Origin: Peromyscus leucopus
Taxonomy: Eukaryota; Chordata; Mammalia; Rodentia; Cricetidae
Assembly: GCF_004664715.2 (NCBI RefSeq)
Contig: NC_051072.1
Location: 36,766,142-36,830,141, forward strand
DNA length: 64,000 bases
Reading direction: 5' to 3'
Part shown: positions 56,596 to 64,000 of the stretch, piece by piece
How positions within the stretch are numbered: the first letter of the stretch is position 1
Layout of the letters: each line of letters opens with the position of its first letter
The notes under the pieces: model-generated
Told to the model about the DNA's origin: nothing
The model's database searches: none
Seen by the model: the letters and a program-made list of their open reading frames with translations, nothing else
Translations under genes and position numbers: made by a program

Positions 56596-56718
56596 GGGGC
56601 GGGCTCGAGGGTGGAGAGGACAGAAAAGGTGACCAATAGGAAGATCTGCTTTAGGTGGGGGTGGGCTCAGAGGGCGGAGAGGACAAAAAAGGTGACAATA
56701 GGGAGGTCTGCTCTAGGC
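56596..56718. repeat. Two-copy 62-bp tandem repeat with GC-box and CCAAT-like site
   Basis: Units start at 56,596 ('ggggcgggctcgagg') and 56,658 ('ggggtgggctcagagg') and share 'ggagaggaca', 'aaaaggtgac', 'caatag' and 'tctgct'. The first unit has a perfect GC box (GGGGCGGG) and 'gaccaatagg', both lost or altered in the second. Confidence 0.85.
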
Positions 56719-57347
56719 GTCTCTGAGGAGGTACCTTCTAGACTGAGCCCCAAGGGAGGTTAGGTGCACAGGTGTGCAAAAACAGAAGAGGAGCGCGTTG
56801 CAAGTGCAGAGAAAGAACTAGACTCTCTCCAGAACTGAGGAGGCAGGGGAGTTGGAAAGGAGACAGGAGTGTTAATGCGAGAGGACCAGTGGCCCGAGTG
56901 GGCGGAAGCGTGGGCAACACGATGAGGTTACGTTTTTCATATGAACTTATTGACGAGTCATAACAAAAGGTGCTCTCTAGACTTCGACCGGGAGTCATAA
57001 AAGCTGCAGAGATGTACTGTACTCATCAGTACAAATCTGGGAGGTCCTTCTACACAGGCAAGGACAAAGGACGGGGAGCATGATTGGTCAAAGGTCTTTA
57101 CCGGGGCAGGGCTTCTCTCCAAGTCAAGGCAAGGCACGTCGTTAATTCTGGGCTGCGGATCCCAGGTCTCCAGCCTGCAGAGTGAAGTTAACCAGCGCGA
57201 GTCCACACTGTGTCACAGGCCAGGATTCCAGGGCTGGAAAAGACTAGAAGCAGGACAGCATAGACGCTTTTGGGGGGAGCTACTAAGAACCTGTTGTGTC
57301 AACATTAATCATTGCTTAATAATAAGTTTTAAATCTCGAGACTGTGG
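56719..57347. other. No recognisable feature
   Basis: Single-copy with scattered CpGs; no promoter or exon can be claimed. Confidence 0.5.
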
Positions 57348-57365
57348 AACAAGAACTCTAAAAGG

Positions 57366-57513
57366 ACCAGGCAATGGTGGTACACACCTTCAATCCCAGC
57401 ATTCAGGAGGCAGAGGCAGGCAGATCACTGTGAGTTCGAGGCCAGCCTGGTCTACAGAGTGAGTTCCAGGACAGCCAGGACTACACAGAGAAATCCTGTC
57501 TCAACAACAACAA
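57366..57513 (+). mobile_element. B1 SINE with 18-bp target duplication
   Basis: Complete B1 ('ccaggcaatggtggtacac' to a CAA-rich tail). The flanks 'aacaagaactctaaaagga' (57,348-57,365) and 'aacaagaaccctaaaagga' (57,514-57,532) differ at one base, so the insertion is fairly recent. Confidence 0.95.
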
Positions 57514-57532
57514 AACAAGAACCCTAAAAGGA

Positions 57533-58329
57533 GCTGAGTCTTTCCCTTGACTTTCATTCCACCTTACCCTGAGAAGCATTTCACTCTGATTTTGTCCACA
57601 TCTGCTCTGCTCGGCCCAAAGGAGGCATTAACATTCTGGTCTAAGATCCAGCAAAGTGCCTTTCCCTTAAGATGTTTGTTGACCAGGAATAGCCTGTGTT
57701 TATGTAAACACATTTGCTACATGGTTTCTAAGCAACGTGAAACATGTACTTTCCGCTTTCCTTGCCTACCTGACCCTCCAGCTTCCAGGTCTGTCAGTAT
57801 ACACCTTGCCTCTGTAGCTAGCACCTTCCATGGCTGTTTTGGTCAGAGTGTCTACGTGGCGAACAAGACCAAACTCCTTGTGACTACAAAGAAGTTTGTT
57901 TCTTGTTTTTGTCACCTCCCCATACAGGGCCCAGCAGGACCTGGTTCCATACAGTCATTTGGGCATCAAGGCTTGTTCCATCTTTCAGCTCCCTCCCCTA
58001 CGTCTTTGGAATCCACTCGACTTAGCCTGCAAAAGAGCAACAAAAGCATGCAGGAAGGGTGTCACAGCTTGTAGGAGAAGTGCTGGCACTGTGATGGGAG
58101 TTGGTCCCATGACCTTCCCTGGTACACAGGAATCCAAAAAGAAGTATTTGATAGAAATCCATAGAGAGAACATATGAGATGTTGGTGGCTACCCGTGCTC
58201 TCTACCACAGTGGAGAATGAAACACCATCACCTTCAGTGAGAATTACAGAAATTCTAAAAGTGTTTTATCTTCTGAAGTTTAGGAGAAATTCAAAGGATA
58301 TATGTATGGGCAGTCAACTTAAAAAAAGA

Positions 58330-58331
<2 letters not shown>
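57533..58331. other. No recognisable feature
   Basis: The 175-codon frame at 57,547-58,074 has mixed composition and no recognised domain, overlaps a 93-codon frame, and begins just after the B1 duplication. I do not accept it as a gene. Confidence 0.45.

Positions 58332-58376
<45 letters not shown>
58332..58376. repeat. (TG)n microsatellite
   Basis: About 22 TG units. Confidence 0.97.
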
Positions 58377-58378
<2 letters not shown>

Positions 58379-58384
58379 ATGGGG

Positions 58385-58620
58385 GTCACCTGAAATGGAC
58401 CTCAATGAAGAGTGCTTGCCCAGCATGTAGAAAATGTAGGAAACCCTGGGCCCTATCCCCAGGACTATACAGAACCAGGCATGGTGACTCACACCTGTGA
58501 TTCCAGCATTCGGGAGGTAGAATCAGGAGGATTAGAAGTTCAAGGTCATCCTCAGTCACGTATCCATTTTCAAGCCAGCCTGGGATACAGGAGACCCTGT
58601 CTCATAACTACACAAACAAG
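58385..58620 (+). mobile_element. B4-type composite SINE, sense
   Basis: tRNA-like head ('agagtgcttgcccagcatg', 'aaccctgggccctatcccc') fused to a B1-like body ('ggcatggtgactcacacct', 'gaagttcaaggtcatcctc', 'gagaccctgtctcataac'). Confidence 0.8.
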
Positions 58621-58702
58621 TATGTGGTTGATATATTGTGCACCCCAATAAACTTATATGGGGGTCAGAGAACAGAACAGTCACAATATTAAACATAGAG
58701 GT

Positions 58703-58832
58703 TAGGCAATGGTAGCACACACCTTTAATCCTAGTATTCCAGAGGCAGAGATCCATCCAGAGCTCTGTGAGTTCAAGGCCACAGCAGAAACAGAGCCAGG
58801 CATGGTGGCACACGCCTTTAATCCCAAGACTT
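58703..58832 (+). mobile_element. Two B1 head fragments in tandem
   Basis: 58,703-58,780 and 58,793-58,832 each start with a B1 head ('ggcaatggtagcacacacc'; 'ccaggcatggtggcacacg'). The second stops after 'taatccca' and joins the LTR-like segment. Confidence 0.7.
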
Positions 58833-58879
58833 AAGATCTCATGTCTTGCTTGGGAAAGACACATGCGTTTAATTCCAGG

Positions 58880-59165
58880 AAGTGATGGCAGGAAGCAGAA
58901 AGGTATATATATAGTGTGAGGACCAGGAACTAGAAGCTTTTTAATCTTTTAGGCTTTTGAGCAGAAGTTCAGCTGAGATCTATTTGGATGAGGACTCAGA
59001 GGCTTCCAGTTTGAGGAAACAAGATCAGCTGGGAAGTTGGCAAGGTGAGGTTGGATGTGGCTTGTTCTGTTTCTCTGATCTTTCAGTGTTCACCCCTATA
59101 CCTGACTCTGGGTTTGTTTTTATTAATAAGACTTTTAAGATTTGTGCTACACAAGTAAGCAAAAA
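58880..59165 (+). mobile_element. LTR-like repeat, same family as 30,140-30,325
   Basis: 'ggtatatatatagtgtgag' (TATA-like) lies at the left. 'tttctctgatctttcagtg' and 'gtttttattaataagact' at the right recur, diverged, at 30.26-30.31 kb. Family name unknown to me; it may be a composite of B1 heads and an LTR. Confidence 0.5.
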
Positions 59166-59176
59166 CATCCACCTTC

Positions 59177-59533
59177 TGTGGAATAATCCTGTAAACTGTG
59201 TGAATATATGTTGCTATAATTGGTTTAATAAACAGACTGACTAGTCAATAGTTGAACAGGATAAAGTTAGGAGGGAAGGCCAAACTGAGAATGCTGGGAA
59301 GGAGAAGGGAGGAATCAGAGGAGTCACCAGTCAGACTGTGAGTTGGACTCACAAAGTAGGATAGAGATAAAAGTCATGAGCCTCGGACAGCACATAGATT
59401 AAAAGAAATGGATTAAGTTGTAAGAGCTAGTTAGTAACAAGCCTGGACTATTAGTTGATCATTTATAATTCATATAAGCGTCTGAGTCCGTTATTTGGAA
59501 CTGGGCTGTAGGGACAGGAAACATCTGCTTACA
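59177..59533 (+). mobile_element. Probable solo LTR
   Basis: 357 bp beginning TGTGG and ending TTACA, with AATAAA at about 59,225. Internal blocks 'gttgctataattggtttaa', 'ggataaagttaggaggga' and 'gtaagagctagttagtaac' belong to a repeat I know from cricetid sequence without a certain name. No matching 6-bp flank is seen. It abuts the LTR-like segment on its left. Confidence 0.6.
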
Positions 59534-59669
59534 CTCACCACCACCATAGTGTATTATGCTATGTACTCACACACCCACCCCATTTATTTACAGTAATTAA
59601 ATATTGAAAACTATTTAAATGAAGTCCATTTAGGTTTCTCTTTCTATAGTTGTGACACTTCTAAGCTTT

Positions 59670-60490
59670 TATAGATTTAAAAAAAAAACTGTGCTAAAAT
59701 AGGTGTGAAATTTAGCACCTTAACAATTTTAAATGAGTGATTTAGTAGCATATAGTATCTTTATGCTGTTGCATGTGCAGCCTCTGGAACTCGTCACACA
59801 AATTCAGAGCAGTAGCTTAACATAAAAAAAGATAAGATGGATGTTTATAATTCCCCATAAACACTGAACTTTCTGGGTGCTGAGTGGCACTTGTTTGTCT
59901 TTTTAAATAGAGGTGAAATAAGAGTAACAAGCTATATCATCTTAATCGTTCTGGGGGACACTTTGTGACAGTTCTCAGTTGACACTGAGAAAGGGCCTTG
60001 TACATGGCAAACACTCACTGTACCCCAGCCCATATGAAACCTCTGCATGTACACACCAGTAACATTAAGCATATCCACATTGTTGGGCAATATTCATGGC
60101 TTCGCCTCTAATAAAACAAAACTCTGTCTATTAAACAACAATTCTTAAAAACAAACAAACAAGGAAATAATTCTTCTATTCACCTCCCCCCACCCACCCC
60201 CCCTTCCAACCCAGGATCACAATTCTTTTTTTCCTCTACAAATTTGAGCACCTTAGGTATGTTCTCATACAGATGAAGCTAGCATCCATCTCTTCGTGAC
60301 TGGCTTATCCCATTTAACGCAATGTCCTCAAATTTCATCCACATTATAGCCTGACTCAGAATTTCCTTTTTTCCCCCCTAAGGCTGAAGAATGATGATAA
60401 TCGCAATTATCCCATTCTGTGTGCATACCACATTTTGTCTGTTTAGCCATTAGTGGGCATTTGGGTTACTTGAACAATGTGAAGTCAGCT
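59670..60490 (-). mobile_element. Old L1 (L1M-type) 3' end, antisense
   Basis: The complement carries the L1M 3' UTR and the last part of ORF2: + strand 'tgactggcttatcccattta', 'aatgtcctcaaatttcatcc', 'ataccacattttgtctgtt' and 'gtgggcatttgggttac'. No frame survives. A C-rich run lies at 60,186-60,203. Confidence 0.8.
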
Positions 60491-60541
60491 ACTATTATGT
60501 AAATGTTGAAGATGGAGAATCATGGTGCACAGCACACTCAG

Positions 60542-60543
<2 letters not shown>

Positions 60544-60578
<35 letters not shown>
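60544..60578. repeat. (TG)n microsatellite
   Basis: About 17 TG units. Confidence 0.96.
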
Positions 60579-60579
<1 letters not shown>

Positions 60580-62038
60580 ACATCAGATTCTTCTACTACT
60601 ACCAGACTCTGAATAAGACAGAATGCTAATAATTGAGCATGGGGATCCTTAAATCTATCATTCATTTTCTTTAGTCTCACTGGGTAAGTTCCTATGTAAT
60701 AATCCCATTTCTTAAGTTGATATTCAATTTAAATAACTTCGTAACTAAAATGATAACTTTATCAATAAGTATGTTACATTGTTCAAGCAATGGAGTTTAA
60801 TGTTGAACTAGTGGATTATTATCAAGGTTAATTATTATCAATGTTCTGTTAATTATTTCTGAGTACTTTAGTATTATATCCTGCAGAGGTTAGAGTCTGT
60901 AAAGACAGTACAGAGTCCTTGCCCTCCTCATACTTTAGGAATAACGCATATAACATGATAGCTAGTACTTTCAGACTGTGTTCTGAACACATTCATGTTT
61001 ATCAGTGTCCAGTATGAAGTTAACAAATGATTCACAACCCCAATGTCCCATCGCCAGGTAAGTTTGATGAACACTGGGATAAAGCTTTTATTTTAAGAGT
61101 CATTTGACTAAAGCCTAGAACAGGGACTGGAATGTGGTAGAGGAGCATGCTCCTTTTTCTTTAGATCATTTGTGGGGGTGGGGGTGATTAAGTCTTTAGT
61201 CAATACTCAGAAATAGATGAAATATAAAATTTTAGCTCAGTTGTTGCAGATTGGAATTTTCTCTGCCTATAGCTTTTAAGATTTTTGTTCATTATTAGGA
61301 ACATTGGATAGACTGTACGGTGCCTGAGTGTGTTATTATGGGAGGACTTACAGCCCCTAACAGTGCCAAAAACCACCCATATATCAGTATGCCTTTATTT
61401 CTATTATCAACTATAAGCCTAGGTTCTCAATAGACACTGTCTCTCTGGGACTCACTATTGCAGACTTTTTCAGACAGTTTTTTTTTTCTTTCTGGAAACT
61501 CTCACCTCTGTCTGTACTACTGGCACCTGGTCTCAGGAAGGTTCTAGTCCACGCCACACGGACTAGAACCTAGTGGATGATGGAGAGATGAGGACCATTC
61601 AGACTACACATCACAGGGATGTTGGAGAGAGCTCACATCCCATCACTACCACAGCAATGCACAGCAGAGGTCTAGTCCTCCTTGCTAGCAACGGGAAAGC
61701 CACCTTTCCACGAGATCCATGCCCAGCCTGCGGGAGGGCCTGGAGCACAGTCATGGCGTAAGCAGAGTAAACGCTCCAACTCCATTCTCTCAGAAATTCT
61801 AGTTGAGTCCAATGCAACCAAAGCATACCAGTTCGCTCTGTTTTGTGTGACACAACAGCACACCCAAGGAAATGACCCTGAGAAATGTAGAATCTCTGCG
61901 CTTTTGTGTGAGGTTCAATAGAAAGAGGCTAGCCTGGCAAAAGGACTCAATTGTTTGTGGAAACTAAAGAAAGATAACTATTTTAGCAAGGTCTGTTTGT
62001 ACCGAATTCCCTTGGCTCTGAGCCTCATCAAAGAATGT
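60579..62038. other. Single-copy DNA with a 12-bp hairpin
   Basis: No repeat family or gene is recognised; the inverted repeat at 61,539-61,571 is listed separately. Confidence 0.5.
61539..61571. repeat. Perfect inverted repeat, 12-bp arms, 9-nt loop
   Basis: 'aggttctagtcc' (61,539-61,550) is followed by 'acgccacac' and then the exact complement 'ggactagaacct' (61,560-61,571). It is not part of a recognised transposon. Confidence 0.95.
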
Positions 62039-62115
62039 TTCTTTTTTTTTTTTTTTTCCTGGTAAAGGGAGGTTTCTTTTCTTTTCTTTTTTTTTTTTTC
62101 CTGGTACAGGGAGGG
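62039..62115. repeat. Duplicated poly-T plus 15-bp motif
   Basis: A T-run followed by 'cctggtaaagggagg' (62,058-62,072) is repeated as a T-run followed by 'cctggtacagggagg' (62,100-62,114). Confidence 0.85.
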
Positions 62116-62826
62116 CATCTTTCACACGGGAGTCTCATCTCTGGTTTGCTACAAGCAAAGGCAGGGATTGGGGAGATTAGAAGGACCCTTCCTGCGCCTG
62201 CTGTTTCTCAAGTGTCTTTTGCTCAAGGCAATCTTTATATTGAAGCGGGAAATTTAGGGGTATGTATTCTGCCAGGCGTGGACAGTTTGGCCCCATGACT
62301 ACCCCTTTCTGCTGAGCTCACGGCAAGTTCTGAGCACAAACTGCATCTTCTCTCGCTCATTCCGTACCAACCAAAGTGGTTCAGCGAGTCACCGAGTGAT
62401 TCTCAGTTAAGCTCCCGATATATCTGAGTCTCAAGCTCATGTACATTTTCTTCTTAATCTCCCATGGGTATGATAAACTCCCAGAGAGCAGATGAACTTG
62501 TGGTTTATTTGTCTATACCACACAGCACCATGGCTAGTCATTGCCTTACAACGAATTTGTAAAGAGCAAACACACAACCCACTTAATACTTTGGTGACTT
62601 GGTGCTTCCATGACGGGCAAGGGAAGGCTGCTGTCATTTCCAAAAAGTCACAGAGATGGGGCCTTTGTTCCTATTTCTCCTGTTTCTGCTCTTTTCAAAT
62701 CTGACCCCACCTACCCAGCCCCAACTGAAGTTTGTGCTCTCCAACCCTGCAGGATGAAAACACCCTTCCTGGACTCCACCAGAATCATTGTTCACCTATC
62801 TTATCCCAGTGGCAATAATAAAACAA
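62116..62826. other. No recognisable feature
   Basis: Single-copy non-coding DNA. Confidence 0.5.
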
Positions 62827-62928
62827 GGCCTGGTGGTGCACACTTGTTAACCCACCATTTAGGAAGCTAAGGCAGGAGAGTTGCTATGAATTCCAGGCCA
62901 GCTCTGGCTACTTGGAAAGATACCATCT
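62827..62928 (+). mobile_element. B1-like SINE, sense, truncated
   Basis: 'ggcctggtggtgcacactt', 'aggaagctaaggcaggaga' and 'tgaattccaggccagctct' give a diverged B1 without its 3' end. Confidence 0.65.
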
Positions 62929-64000
62929 CAATATTGATGATGAATGACCATAACGTAACATTCAGATTGCCTTCTAGAAGGCCAGCTGAGGCTGTTCTCT
63001 GTGTGCTGGGACTCCTACACCTGAGAGCCCCAGAGTGTTGCCCAGGGTGTCCTTTCATTGTCTTTATTTGTTTCCCTCTAATCTTGCCTTCATTTCAGGA
63101 CTTTGCCAAACATTCAGGTCAAGGCCAGATCAAGGGACTATCCAGGCTGAAGGAGCTAAATTTAACCACAGAGAAGCTCTCCCCTGTGAGATGACTGGGT
63201 GTGCAGCCTAGGAATTCTGCCTTCAGATTCTTGCAGAGAAAAAAGAAGACATCTCCTTTAAGAATTGCCAACTGATTTGCCATTTGTCCCCAGGCCAACC
63301 TTGCTGAAGGTTCTAAACATAAGGACACAAGCTTGAGAAGCCATCAGAATGCCTGAATTCTATTTCTAGCATTCTGTGTTGTACTTGACATCAGCCCCAG
63401 GCATTTCTCCTTCAGCTGTGACCTGCTGTCATCATGCTGGGCCCAACAGGGTCACCTTCCTCTTACTTCAATGCATGTGTAGGGTTCCAAGACCCCAAGC
63501 CAAGAAAGTGACATCTAGTCTTGGGTTCCTTAGCGCCACCAACCTGGAGGGGCTTCTGGAAATGGGACTAAAAAGCTGGCTTCTCTGTAACATGAAAAGA
63601 CCAAACATGGCCACTAAGAAGTGGAGCAGAAGTGTAGGGTCTTCCATCAGGAGAACTTGATACCATCTCAGTGTGTAGGAATGGTTTTATTATCCCCACC
63701 AATTAATGTAAAAGGCAGGACAAGTATGAAAGTCAAGCAGAGCCAAAGTTTATTCAAAGAGGACAATTTTATCAGAGTTTAAAAGAAAATCCTAAGACAC
63801 ATAAGATGTAAATCTCAGCAGGGGCCCAGAGAGGAAAATAGAACATAGAAAGGGGGTCCAGGGTGTGTGTGTGTGGGAGGGGGTTCTGCTAGAGTTAAGC
63901 TGGCATGGAAGACAGACACATGGCAGACAAGTAGCCACATGTGTGGATAGGAACTTTGAATAAAGAGTAAGGAAGCCCAAAGCACCAGAAGAGCAAACAA
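62929..64000. other. No recognisable feature
   Basis: Single-copy to the window end; a short GT run lies at 63,862-63,875. The last 280 bases are open on the complement in two overlapping 61-62-codon frames without domains. Confidence 0.5.

Noticed and set aside
57547..58074. 175-codon open frame
   Set aside because: No family resemblance, overlapping alternative frame, starts beside a B1 target duplication. Length alone is not enough in 64 kb of mammalian DNA.

Overview
The window looks like ordinary non-coding DNA of a muroid rodent, most likely a cricetid (vole, hamster or deer-mouse group). The evidence is the dense set of B1, B2/B3 and B4-type SINEs, a LINE-1 whose antisense ORF2 is close to muroid L1, a class II (IAP/MYSERV-like) endogenous retrovirus, and B1 copies whose tails read 'ggcaccaaaactacacag' or 'gtaacagccct', forms I associate with cricetids. 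I found no intact protein-coding gene, no convincing exon, no tRNA or rRNA gene and no CRISPR array. Every open frame is short and shows no recognisable family outside transposon remnants.

Layout. 0-8.5 kb: B3, B1, B4 and MIR SINEs, CA/TG/TC/TTCC microsatellites and single-copy DNA. About 8.5-22.07 kb: a block of abnormal texture. Recognisable repeats carry many small indels and substitutions, CpG is unusually frequent, and the left 6 kb match nothing I know. The right part (15.85-22.07 kb) is a long antisense L1 with relics of ORF2 and ORF1; I suspect unpolished sequence. 22-28.7 kb: mostly single-copy. 28.7-29.6 kb: an old L1 in sense orientation. 30.1-35.7 kb: a decayed ERV with protease, reverse transcriptase, RNase H and integrase relics, a polypurine tract and a 3' LTR, broken by two B1 insertions. 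36-49 kb: B4, hAT, MaLR, MIR and old L1 relics, a B2 with an intact pol III promoter, and a 0.4-kb rodent repeat. 49.8-51.7 kb: a repeat-poor stretch. 52-64 kb: B1, B3 and composite SINEs, a 62-bp tandem duplication, a nested LTR pair at 58.9-59.5 kb, an old antisense L1 and single-copy DNA.

Nothing works together as a pathway. The sites most worth checking are a perfect Maf recognition palindrome at 52,641-52,657, a near-consensus CTCF core at 39,209-39,222, a 12-bp hairpin at 61,539-61,571, and the suspect block at 8.5-22 kb. I did not find an undescribed biological system.
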